Source: Solirubrobacterales bacterium (lineage in GTDB: Bacteria > Actinomycetota > Thermoleophilia > Solirubrobacterales > Solirubrobacteraceae). Taken from it: 64,000 nt of DNA. Shown here in pieces: positions 8,225 through 16,220 of the stretch. Numbering within the stretch: position 1 is the first letter of the stretch; each line of letters begins with the position of its first letter. The notes under the pieces are model-generated. The model had not been told where the DNA came from. It was given only the letters and a program-made list of their open reading frames with translations, and did no database searches. The position numbers and the translations under genes were made by a program. Location: assembly GCA_019240115.1 (NCBI GenBank), contig JAFAYV010000052.1, positions 90,681 through 154,680 of the forward strand, read 5' to 3'.

Positions 8225-9319
8225 TCAGCCGCCGACGATCGACGGCCGCGAGACGGTCCGGTCGCCCTCGTGGCGCAGGCCCGCGTCGAGCGTCGTCTCG
8301 GCGCGCTCGATGACCCTGACGACCTCGCGCGCCAGGCGCGTCAGCGCCGATGGACGCTCGTCGGTGGTGATCGCCGCGACGAACTCCGAGAGCTCGAGGG
8401 CGAGCGGCTCGACGACATCGAGTCGCGGCGAGACGATGTCGCCCGAGCGATAGGAGAGCTGGTACTGGCCGAAGGTCTCGGGATCCTGATAGACGACGCC
8501 GTGGTCGAAGATCCGCACCGGCTCGGGACTGGCGTCGTCGTAGACGACCATCTTCTCCGAGCCGACGACGACCATGCGCCGCAGCTTGCTCGGCGCCAGC
8601 CAGCTGAGCTCGACGTTGGCGAGGACCCCCGACGGGAACGCGAGGTCGATGAAGGCCACGTCGGCGATCCCGGGCACGACCGAATCGCGCCCGACCGCGT
8701 TGACCCGCGAGGGATGCTCGCCGAGCCAGTACATGAGGATCGAGAAGTCGTGCGGTCCCAGGTCCCAGATGACGCTGATGTCGCGCTGGTGCAGCCCGAG
8801 GTTGACGCGGCTGGAGGAGACGAAGTAGATCTCGCCGAGGTCGCCCACGTCGATCAGCCGCTTGACCTCGCGCACGGGCGGGCTGTAGAGGAAGGTCAGC
8901 CCGCACATCAGGATCAGGCCCCGCTCGTCGGCGCGCGCGATCAGGTCATCGGCCTGGGCGGTCGAGGGGGCCAGCGGCTTCTCGACGAACGTGTGCTTGC
9001 CGGCATCGAGGCTGAGGCTGGCCAGCGCGTAGTGGCTGAACACCGGCGTGGCGATGACGATCGCGTCGAGGTCGGGGTCGGTCAGCAGATCCTCGAAGCT
9101 GCACGTCGGCGTCACCGCCGGATACCGGTCGGCGACGCGCTGCAGACGCTCGAGGTCTCGGTCACAGATCCACGACACGCTGACCTCGCGCAGCTCGTGC
9201 AGCACGCGCAGCAGGTTCGGGCCCCAGTAGCCGAGCCCGACCAACCCGACGGTGACCGGGCCGCGGCTCGGCGTCCCCGTCGATCCGGACAGCAACCGCT
9301 CCAGGCGCGATCGGCCCAC
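8225..9319 (-). CDS. Gfo/Idh/MocA-family NAD(P)-dependent sugar oxidoreductase
   Basis: This 364-residue protein begins with a Rossmann nucleotide-binding motif (VGLVGLGYWGPNLLRVL, about residue 22), followed by DAIVIATP and the family hallmark EKPLA at about residue 115. The C-terminal alpha/beta domain contains DLGPHDFSIL, with the His-Asp expected at the active site. Close relatives in glycan clusters oxidise UDP-linked amino sugars or uronates (WlbA/WbpB type). It starts with GTG 5 bp after the stop of the BY-kinase gene, so it belongs to the capsule operon with the Wzz/BY-kinase and initiating transferase. The exact substrate is unknown. Confidence 0.85.
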   Translation of the reverse strand: MGRSRLERLLSGSTGTPSRGPVTVGLVGLGYWGPNLLRVLHELREVSVSWICDRDLERLQRVADRYPAVTPTCSFEDLLTDPDLDAIVIATPVFSHYALASLSLDAGKHTFVEKPLAPSTAQADDLIARADERGLILMCGLTFLYSPPVREVKRLIDVGDLGEIYFVSSSRVNLGLHQRDISVIWDLGPHDFSILMYWLGEHPSRVNAVGRDSVVPGIADVAFIDLAFPSGVLANVELSWLAPSKLRRMVVVGSEKMVVYDDASPEPVRIFDHGVVYQDPETFGQYQLSYRSGDIVSPRLDVVEPLALELSEFVAAITTDERPSALTRLAREVVRVIERAETTLDAGLRHEGDRTVSRPSIVGG

Positions 9320-9324
9320 GGAGC

Positions 9325-11562
9325 TCAGGCGGAGACGTAGGTGGACGCCGGGGCGTAGGACCGGTCCGAGGAGCTGACGGCGTTGACGACGACCCCGATC
9401 GTGCGAGCGTCGAGGCTCTGGAGCTCGTCGCGCAGGGCGAGCGCGTCCTCGCGAGTGCTCTTGTCCAGGCGGCTGACGATGAGCACGCCGCTGACCTGCC
9501 CGATGATCGGAATCGCGTCGGGCACCGCCGACGGCGGCGGGGAGTCGATGACCACGAGGTCGTAGGCATCCTCGGCGGCGCTGATCAGGTCGCGCATCTC
9601 CTCGGAGGAGAGCATCGCCAGCGGGTTGGGACCGGGGCTGCCCTTGACCTTCTGTCGCTCGCCGGCGAACACGATCTCGAGGCCCGGGTCGCGCTCCTGC
9701 GGTGCGAAGCCGTACAGGTCGCCGGGGGCCACGAACGCGCCCGGCTCGTCGCCGCTCGCGCCGTTGCCGCGAGCGTCGTGACGGTCGCTGGGGTCCGCCG
9801 CCGCGCGGTCGCCGTGGATGCCGCCGTTGGCCGGGCGGTCGGCGTGTCCGCCGTCGCCCCCGGTGGCCGCGTGGTCGGCGCGTCCGCCGTTGCCCCCGGT
9901 GGCCGCGTGGTCGGCGCCTCCGCCGTTGCCCCCGGTGGCCGGGTGGTCGGCGCCTCCGCCCTCGCCCCCGGTGGCCGCGTGGTCGGCGCCTCCGCCGTTG
10001 CCCCCGGTGGCCGGGTGGTCGGCGCGTCCGCCGTTGCCCCCGTTGCCCCCGGCGAGGGCCGCGGGGGCGGGGTCGCCGCGGTCGATGCCCTTCAAGAACC
10101 AGAAGTCATCGTCGCGGGGGCGCGTGATCACCGGCTCGTCCGCGGCCGCCTCGGCGGTCTCGGCGTGGCCGAGCTCGTCCGCGGGCGCCGCGGCCTGCGC
10201 CGGGGCCGGATCGGCGATCGCCCCGGCCGCGGGCTGCGGCCGCGTCTCGAGCTCGTGCCAGGGCTCGAGCTGTGGCTCGGGCTCGCGCTCGGGCTGGGGC
10301 TCGGGCTCGGGCTCGGGGCCGGGCTGGGGCTGGTGGGTCTCCGACGAGATCACCGGCTCGCGAGCGGGCTCGGAGGATGGCGCGGTGGAGAGCGGCACCG
10401 AGCGCAGGACGTCCTGGAGGCTCAGCCGCGGAGCCGCGAGGATGTCGATGAGGCCCGACTCGACCTCGGCGCCGATCCGCGAGGCGATGACCGGCCGGCG
10501 GAAATCGGCCTCGATGAGCAGCACCCGAGCCCCCGAGCGAGCCGCGGTCAAGGCGAGGTTCCAGGCGACGGTGCTCTTGCCCTCGCCGCCGACGGCCGAG
10601 GTCACGAGCACCGAACGCACGGGCTCGCGGTGCACACTGGAGAGGTTCGGACTCGACAGCTTGGCGTAGACCATCGCGAAGGACTCGAGCGCCAGTCCCG
10701 ATGGCCCGTTCCCGTCCCGCCCCCAGGCCCGAGCGAGCGTCCGCGTGCGCGGGACGGCCGCGAGCACGGGACCATCGAGCGCGGCGGCGGCGTCCTGCGG
10801 CGCGCGCAGGCGACGGTCGAGCCCGGCGAACATGATCGCGAGCAGGATCCCCAGGAACAGGCCGAGGACGACGCCCCCGAGCACGATCCGCAGCGTCTTC
10901 GGAGAGCTCGGCGCGGTCGGGGCGGTCGCGGGCGCGACCATCTGCACGCCCGTGTTCTGCAGCGAGCGCAACGTCGCCAGGCTCGACAGCTGCTGGCGCA
11001 GGTTGCTCGCCGCCCCCGCGTTGCCCCGACGGCCGCCGAGCCCCTGAAGCTGGTGCTGGAGATCGGCCTGCTCCTTCTCGATCCGGCTCACGTTGGCCTG
11101 GGTGGCCAGGCGGGCGACCTGAACGCCGTAGGCGTTGGCGACGCGCGCGGCGAGCGCGGGCGTGGCCTGCGTCGACTTGATCATCAGGAGGTTCGAGGAG
11201 CCGTCGTTGGTGACCGACACGCTTCCGGGCAGGCCACCGCCGGCGTAGGGCGGCCCAAGGGTGGCCGCGGTGGCGTCCGCGACGACCGGCAGCGTGGCGA
11301 GGCCCACGAGGGTGTTGAGGTCGGTGCCCTGCGCCGTCAGGCTCGATGACGAGCTCTGACTCCCGCTCGAGACGTCGCTCGTCCCCTGGTTGACGACCAT
11401 GTTGGCGGTCGCGACGTACTGCTTGGGCTGGCTGGCCGCGTAGCCGTAGGCCGCCGCGGGCACGAGGATCAGGCAGGCCAGCACCAGCCACCAGCGCCGG
11501 CGCAGGGCACGGAGAAAGGCGCGGAAGGAATCCGTCGTGGCTCCGGGGAAATCATTTGGCAT
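9325..11562 (-). CDS. Wzz/BY-kinase fusion: exopolysaccharide chain-length regulator
   Basis: The 745-residue protein combines a Wzz domain (one membrane helix near residues 20-40, a second near 215-240) with a cytoplasmic bacterial tyrosine kinase domain. Walker A is VTSAVGGEGKSTVAWNLA near residue 320, Walker A' RVLLIEADFRRP near 345, and Walker B VVIDSPPP near 667. The gap between A' and B is about 300 residues because of an insert of low-complexity Pro/Glu and Gly/Asn/His repeats (roughly residues 395-620), which is unusual. The C-terminus has two tyrosines (DRSY and STYV) and not a long Tyr cluster. I chose ATG 11562 because it lies 2 bp after the stop of the preceding transferase gene; a longer frame would overlap it. 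Confidence 0.88.
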   Translation of the reverse strand: MPNDFPGATTDSFRAFLRALRRRWWLVLACLILVPAAAYGYAASQPKQYVATANMVVNQGTSDVSSGSQSSSSSLTAQGTDLNTLVGLATLPVVADATAATLGPPYAGGGLPGSVSVTNDGSSNLLMIKSTQATPALAARVANAYGVQVARLATQANVSRIEKEQADLQHQLQGLGGRRGNAGAASNLRQQLSSLATLRSLQNTGVQMVAPATAPTAPSSPKTLRIVLGGVVLGLFLGILLAIMFAGLDRRLRAPQDAAAALDGPVLAAVPRTRTLARAWGRDGNGPSGLALESFAMVYAKLSSPNLSSVHREPVRSVLVTSAVGGEGKSTVAWNLALTAARSGARVLLIEADFRRPVIASRIGAEVESGLIDILAAPRLSLQDVLRSVPLSTAPSSEPAREPVISSETHQPQPGPEPEPEPQPEREPEPQLEPWHELETRPQPAAGAIADPAPAQAAAPADELGHAETAEAAADEPVITRPRDDDFWFLKGIDRGDPAPAALAGGNGGNGGRADHPATGGNGGGADHAATGGEGGGADHPATGGNGGGADHAATGGNGGRADHAATGGDGGHADRPANGGIHGDRAAADPSDRHDARGNGASGDEPGAFVAPGDLYGFAPQERDPGLEIVFAGERQKVKGSPGPNPLAMLSSEEMRDLISAAEDAYDLVVIDSPPPSAVPDAIPIIGQVSGVLIVSRLDKSTREDALALRDELQSLDARTIGVVVNAVSSSDRSYAPASTYVSA
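9823..10045 (-). repeat. 36-bp tandem repeat inside the BY-kinase gene
   Basis: About six near-identical 36-bp units (phase marked by GGCG at 9841, 9877, 9913, 9949, 9985 and 10021) encode a 12-residue Gly-Gly-Asn-Gly-Gly-x-Ala-Asp-His-x-Ala-Thr motif. The array stays in frame and differs between copies at a few bases, so length changes by slippage are likely. Confidence 0.9.
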
Positions 11563-11564
11563 GG

Positions 11565-13040
11565 TTAGTTGGCTCCGCGGCGCCGCAGGACGGACGGGAG
11601 CGTGCGGATCAGCAGGCGCACGTCGCCCCACAGCGACCAGTTGGTGACGTACAGATAATCGAGCTTGACCATCTCATCGAACGGGATGCGAGCCCGGCCC
11701 AGGACCTGCCAGACGCCGGTGATCCCCGGGGTGAGATCGAGCCGTCGCCGACCCCACTCCGAGACCTGGGCGTGATCGCCGACGGTGAGCGGACGCGGGC
11801 CCACGAGGCTCATCTCCCCCCTGATCACGTTGAGCAGCTGGGGCAGCTCGTCGAGGCTGGTATGGCGCAGGAACCGACCGACGCTGGTGATGCGGGGATC
11901 GCGATCGAGCAGCAGCCAGTGCGGATCGCCGCTCTGCGCCCGCAGCGACTGCTGCATCGCCTCGGCGTCGACGACCATCGTCCGGAACTTGAGAACCCGG
12001 AAGCGACGGCCCCGGCGCCCGACCCGCTCCTGGGTGAACAGCGCCGGCCCGGACGAGGTGAGTCGCACGAGCAGCGCGACGACGAGCATCACCGGCAGCG
12101 CCACCAGCATGGCCGTGCTGGCGAGCAGCAGATCCATGCCGCGCTTGAGCCCGCGTGATGAGCGGGTCAGCGCGGGCGGGTTGATCCCGAGGATGGTGAT
12201 CCCCTCGATGTCGTCGATCTCGACCGACGGCCCGAGGACGTCGACCATGCTCGGCACGAGGCTGACCGGGATGCTGCGCGCGCTCGCGCGGCGCACGAGG
12301 TCGATCAGATCGGTCTGGCGCAGGCTCGGTCCGGCGACGATCCGCTCGATCGCCGCCTCCTCGGTCACCGCGTCGAAGTCGTCCAGGCGACCCAGGCAGG
12401 CCACCTCGCCACCGACGGGCGGGCCGGGACGGTCGGAGACGTCGAGGTAGCCCGACGGCGCCAGCCGGTATTCGGGGTGCCCGCGCATCTTGCGCACGAG
12501 CAGGGTCGCGAGCGGCTCGTCGGTGACGAGCAGCACCCGCTCGGGCGCGACGAGCGCGCAGAAGATCCGCCGCGTGGCCGCGCGCGCGAGCAGCACGCAG
12601 ACCCAGCCGGTGATCACGAAGGCGACGAACTGCTCGAGGTTGATCTTCTCCAGCGGCGTGGCCCGGAAGACCGTCCAGAGCGCGAGCGCGCCGAACACCA
12701 TCGCGTGGAACACCCACGGCACGTCGTCGACGGTGCAATGGCTGACGCGCTTGCCGTCGGCGTCGTAGAGGCCGTAGATCTTGAGCAGGAGGATCCAGAG
12801 CGGCAGCGTGACCAGGCCGGCGATCAGATCGTCGGCGTGGTGGTGGGACCCGAAGGCATAGAGGCTGACCGCGAGCCCGACGGCGATCCCGACGGCATCG
12901 CCGCCGGCGAGCAGCCGCCGCTGGAGCGTCGCCCGCCGCGAGCGCGACCGCCGTGCCGCGTGAGGACCGGGCGCGTCGAGTCCGAGCGCGGGCTCATCGC
13001 CGGCGAGCTGGTTGACGGTGGTCGGTCGGATCGGTGGCAT
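11565..13040 (-). CDS. Polyprenyl-phosphate sugar-phosphate transferase (WbaP/CpsE type)
   Basis: This 491-residue protein has about five membrane spans: four in residues 35-150 and one near 290 (MDLLLASTAMLVALPVMLVVALLV). A catalytic bacterial sugar-transferase domain runs from about 285 to 485. Key motifs are RVGRRGRRFRVLKFRTM, RFLRHTSLDELPQLLNVIRGEMSLVGPRP and LTPGITGVWQV. The family transfers a sugar 1-phosphate from UDP-sugar to undecaprenyl phosphate, the first step of repeat-unit synthesis. The middle domain is the CoA-binding-like domain common in long members. Its stop lies 2 bp before the BY-kinase ATG, so the order transferase, polymerisation regulator, oxidoreductase forms one operon. 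Confidence 0.92.
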   Translation of the reverse strand: MPPIRPTTVNQLAGDEPALGLDAPGPHAARRSRSRRATLQRRLLAGGDAVGIAVGLAVSLYAFGSHHHADDLIAGLVTLPLWILLLKIYGLYDADGKRVSHCTVDDVPWVFHAMVFGALALWTVFRATPLEKINLEQFVAFVITGWVCVLLARAATRRIFCALVAPERVLLVTDEPLATLLVRKMRGHPEYRLAPSGYLDVSDRPGPPVGGEVACLGRLDDFDAVTEEAAIERIVAGPSLRQTDLIDLVRRASARSIPVSLVPSMVDVLGPSVEIDDIEGITILGINPPALTRSSRGLKRGMDLLLASTAMLVALPVMLVVALLVRLTSSGPALFTQERVGRRGRRFRVLKFRTMVVDAEAMQQSLRAQSGDPHWLLLDRDPRITSVGRFLRHTSLDELPQLLNVIRGEMSLVGPRPLTVGDHAQVSEWGRRRLDLTPGITGVWQVLGRARIPFDEMVKLDYLYVTNWSLWGDVRLLIRTLPSVLRRRGAN

Positions 13041-13207
13041 CGCGATCGGCAGGGCGCCATCGGCGCGGCGACCCGTGCCGTCCCCGCACCTGCGCCCGAT
13101 GCCCGATGAACGCCGCGTCGAAGTGATTTCTGACGCCGCCCAGCACCCGCTCTCGTAAGTCCGAGATGTGGCGCGACGTTTCCCGTTCAGAGCCGGCGCC
13201 GTGGCGG

Positions 13208-13227
13208 CCCGGGCTCGCCCGGGAGGG
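13208..13227 (+). promoter_or_regulatory. Palindrome overlapping the ribosome site of the propeller gene
   Basis: CCCGGGC-TC-GCCCGGG (13208-13223) overlaps the strong GGGAGGG ribosome site (13221-13227) of the gene starting at 13234. If it folds in mRNA it would hide part of the site, so translational control is possible. The rest of 13041-13207, between divergent genes, shows no clear promoter to me. Confidence 0.45.
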
Positions 13228-13233
13228 TGTGCG

Positions 13234-15879
13234 ATGCGCGAGATTCAGACGACGGTCGCCGGGGCCCGATGGGCTCTCGTCATCGCCGTGGCGGCGGCGT
13301 TGGCCGTGCTGTGGCTGCCGAGTGGCGCCCGCGCGGCGACCGGAACGCTCACCTTCTCGAGCTGTCTGTCGGAGGGCGGCAGCGGCGGCTGTGGCGCCGC
13401 AAGCGGCCTGAGCGGACAGCACGGCCTCGTCGTCAGCCCGGACGGCACCGACGTCTACGCCGTCGGCAAGTCCTCGACCACCGGCCAGGTCGCCGAACTG
13501 CGGCGCGATCCCTCCAGCGGCACGCTGACCGAGACCGGCTGCGTCGCCGAGGACGGCGCCGACGGCTGCGCCGCCGGCCAGGGACTGACCGGCGCGGCGG
13601 GGATCGCGATCAGCCCCGACGGCCGCGACGTCTACGTGGCCTCGGACACGAGCAACGCCGTGGTCGCCTTCGCCCGCAACCCCTCGACGGGGGCGCTGAG
13701 CGAAATCGGCTGCATCGCCGAGACGGGGGTCGACGGCTGCACCCCGGCGGCCGGCCTGTCGGCAGCGACCGGGATCGCCGTCAGCCCCGACGGCGCCAAC
13801 GTGTACGCGACCTCGGAGACGAGCGACGCGGTCGTCGCCTTCAGCCGCAACGCCTCCTCGGGCGCGCTGACCTGGCAGGGGTGCACTGCGCACGGGGGCG
13901 CCGAGGGATGCGCCGCCGCCCCGGGCCTCGGAGAGGCCGAGAACGTCATCGTCAGCCCCGACGACGCCACCGTCTACGTGACCGGCTTCACCACCGACTC
14001 GGTGGCGACCTTCGACCGCAACGCCACCAGCGGGGCGCTGACCTTCGCCGGCTGCGTCGCCGAGGGCGGCGCCGACGGGTGCGTCGCCGGCCACGGCCTC
14101 GACGGCGCCGACGGGCTCGCGGTCTCGGGCGCCTCGCTGTATGTCGCCGCCGAGGGGTCGGGCGCGGTGGCGACATTCGCCCGCGGCGCCGCCGGGATCC
14201 TGACCGAGCAGGGCTGCGTCGCCGAGACGGTCGGCGATACGTGCGGCGAGGTCCGCGGTCTCAGCGGCACGGCGCGCGTCGCGGTCAGCGGGGACGGCGA
14301 CAGCGTCTACGCGGCGGGCTATCGCGGCAACACCCTGGTCACCTTCGCCCGAGCCGGCTCCGGCACCCTGACCGCCCAGTCGCCCTGCCTCGGGGCAAGC
14401 GGCAACGCCGACGGATGCACGGTCGTCGCCGGGCTGACGGCGCCCGCCGGACTCGCCGTCTCGCCCGACGGCGCCGACGTCTACGCCGGGGCGGCCACGA
14501 GCAACGCGGTGGACACCTTCCTGCGCCAGGCGCCGGCCTCCGGCGCGGGCCCGGCCGCGCCGGCGGTCGCTACCGGCTCGGCGACCGCCTCGCGCACCGC
14601 GGCGACCGTGACCGGAACCGTCGACCCGAACGGCGCGGCGACCACGTACCACTTCGACTACGGCACGACCAGCGGCTACGGCCACTCGACCTCGAACCAA
14701 TCGGCGGGCGCGGGCTCGTCCGCCGTCGCGGTGACCGCCGCGATCACCGGCCTGAGCGCCGACACCACCTACCACTACCGTCTCGTCGCGGTGAACGCCG
14801 GCGGCACCGTCGACGGGTCCGGTGGCGCATTCACCACCGGCGGCACCTACTCGCAGGCGATCCTCGCCGATCATCCCGTCTCCTACTGGCGCCTCGGCGA
14901 GCGGTCGGGGACGACCGCCGCGGACTCCGCCGGGACCCACCCGGGCACCTACACCGGCGGGTACACCCTCGGCACCCCCGGAGCCCTGGCCGGCGATCCC
15001 GATACCGCGGTCACGCTGAACGGGTCCAGCGGCTACGTCAACGTCCCCTTCACCGCGGCGCTGAACCCTGCCGGCAGCTTCTCGGTGCAGGCCTGGGTCA
15101 AGCCCGCGTCCTATCGCAGGAGCGACGACATGAGCATCGTCGACTCGCGCCCGTCGAGCGCCGCGGTCCATCGCGGCTACGACCTCGGGCTCGAGGAGGG
15201 CGATGGTCGGCCCTACATCGAGATCGGCACCGGCCGCACGTACGTGGCGATCGTCGCCGCGCAAGCCGTCCCGAAGCACCGCTTCACCGATCTGGTCGCC
15301 ACCTACGACGGCATGCGCGTCCGCCTGTACGAGAACGGCGATCTCGTCGCCGGTCCGACGAGGGTCGCCCTGGCGCGGAACCGGCGCACCCCGCTGAACC
15401 TCGGCGATCTCGACCACGGCGCCGGACAGTTCCTCGACGGCTCGATCGACGAGGCGGCGATCTACCGCACGGCGCTCAGCGCCGCCGCCGTCGCCCACGA
15501 CCATGCGGTCGGCACGGGCGGGTCCGCCGCGACGTCCCACCGCGCCGTCAGCTGGCGAGTGCTCGCAACCGCCTCCGGCACGATCCGCCCGGGCCGCTCG
15601 CGCAGCGTGACGGCGTGCTCGCGCCGCGCCGACGTCGCCATGTCGGACGACCTCTCGCTGAGCCCGCCCGCTCCGCGGGGCGGTCGGCTCGTCATCGTCG
15701 GCCGCGTCGACCGGGACGTCCGCTTTCGCGCCTCGGGCCTCGTCGTGCGCCGGCGCCCGGATTGCGCACGGGGTGGGTTCCGCCGCGTCCGGGCCACCGT
15801 GACGGTCCACGGCCGGCGCTTCTCGATCGTCATCGAGCGCGACCTGCCCGGCGTGTACGGGGTGTCGCTCCGTCGCTAG
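13234..15879 (+). CDS. Secreted seven-bladed beta-propeller / Fn3-like / LamG-like protein
   Basis: The 881-residue product begins with a signal peptide (hydrophobic core ALVIAVAAALAVLWLP, likely cleavage after ARA). I chose ATG 13234 because of GGGAGGG 6 bp upstream. Residues about 35-430 hold seven repeats of about 50-57 residues. Each has a Gly-Cys-x8-Cys segment, then GL...GIAVSPDGxxVY and VVAFxRNPSTGALT, the pattern of lactonase-type propellers, with a Cys pair in each blade. About 435-535 is Fn3-like (VDPNGAATTYHFDYG, LSADTTYHYRLVAVN). About 540-760 resembles a LamG/concanavalin domain (VSYWRLGE, VNVPFTAALNPAGSFSVQAWVKP, GSIDEAAIYRTAL). The tail is Arg-rich with no sortase motif. It is probably an adhesive or glycan-binding surface protein; no catalytic residue is evident. 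Confidence 0.85.
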   Translation: MREIQTTVAGARWALVIAVAAALAVLWLPSGARAATGTLTFSSCLSEGGSGGCGAASGLSGQHGLVVSPDGTDVYAVGKSSTTGQVAELRRDPSSGTLTETGCVAEDGADGCAAGQGLTGAAGIAISPDGRDVYVASDTSNAVVAFARNPSTGALSEIGCIAETGVDGCTPAAGLSAATGIAVSPDGANVYATSETSDAVVAFSRNASSGALTWQGCTAHGGAEGCAAAPGLGEAENVIVSPDDATVYVTGFTTDSVATFDRNATSGALTFAGCVAEGGADGCVAGHGLDGADGLAVSGASLYVAAEGSGAVATFARGAAGILTEQGCVAETVGDTCGEVRGLSGTARVAVSGDGDSVYAAGYRGNTLVTFARAGSGTLTAQSPCLGASGNADGCTVVAGLTAPAGLAVSPDGADVYAGAATSNAVDTFLRQAPASGAGPAAPAVATGSATASRTAATVTGTVDPNGAATTYHFDYGTTSGYGHSTSNQSAGAGSSAVAVTAAITGLSADTTYHYRLVAVNAGGTVDGSGGAFTTGGTYSQAILADHPVSYWRLGERSGTTAADSAGTHPGTYTGGYTLGTPGALAGDPDTAVTLNGSSGYVNVPFTAALNPAGSFSVQAWVKPASYRRSDDMSIVDSRPSSAAVHRGYDLGLEEGDGRPYIEIGTGRTYVAIVAAQAVPKHRFTDLVATYDGMRVRLYENGDLVAGPTRVALARNRRTPLNLGDLDHGAGQFLDGSIDEAAIYRTALSAAAVAHDHAVGTGGSAATSHRAVSWRVLATASGTIRPGRSRSVTACSRRADVAMSDDLSLSPPAPRGGRLVIVGRVDRDVRFRASGLVVRRRPDCARGGFRRVRATVTVHGRRFSIVIERDLPGVYGVSLRR

Positions 15880-15933
15880 CTAGCTATAGCTAGCCACCGG
15901 TGCGTCCGCGAGTCCGCAGGTCCGCGAGTCCGC
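15879..15933. repeat. CTAG-rich palindrome and adjacent tandem repeat after the propeller gene
   Basis: GCTAGCTATAGCTAGC (15879-15894) is a perfect 16-bp palindrome that begins at the last base of the stop codon. It is followed by two copies of GTCCGCGAGTCCGC (15904-15917 and 15920-15933) separated by AG. CTAG is rare in GC-rich genomes, so the run is not expected by chance. Confidence 0.7.
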
Positions 15934-16220
15934 GGAGATCAAGAGGGATAACGGCGGGCGCTCGGGATCATGTGTCGTGGCACGGACCGACGGATCGTTC
16001 TCACCGAACCCCGCGCGCCCTCTGACGCCGCGGCGGATTTCACCCACCCCCCGGGCCCTGTCTGCCGAACCCCAGGGCAGACGCCGGGGGTCGGTTGTTT
16101 GTGATCAACCTCGCTCACGCCGAGCGACGACGCCCCCAACCGCGAGCCGATCCACCTTGCCATCCATGCCTCCTGGCCCAATCAGATCGAGATCGACCTC
16201 TCGATCTTCCACAGCGATCG
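15880..16220. other. Gene-free convergent intergenic region
   Basis: These 341 bp separate the convergent propeller and ftsI genes. I find no convincing coding frame. The region holds the CTAG palindrome, the GTCCGCGAGTCCGC pair and the hairpin at 16049-16089; the remaining bases show nothing recognisable. Confidence 0.6.
16049..16089. terminator. Two-part hairpin between convergent genes (possible terminator)
   Basis: CCCCGG and GTCTGCC (16049-16066) pair with GGCAGAC and CCGGGG (16076-16089) around a 9-nt loop, with small internal bulges. It lies about 130 bp beyond the ftsI stop and 170 bp beyond the propeller stop. No U-run follows on the minus strand; a short T-rich stretch follows on the plus strand. 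Confidence 0.45.

Noticed and set aside
9823-10045. CRISPR-like array (regular 36-bp units)
   Set aside because: Units are contiguous with no unique spacers, stay in frame in a coding sequence, and no cas genes are present.
9778-11349. Plus-strand frame rich in Val-Gly-Arg repeats over the BY-kinase gene
   Set aside because: It is the reverse reading of the 36-bp coding repeats; the minus strand carries the kinase motifs.
12994-15810. A 938-codon minus-strand frame opposite the propeller gene
   Set aside because: The plus strand has a signal peptide, a ribosome site and regular repeats. The minus frame is a low-complexity shadow.
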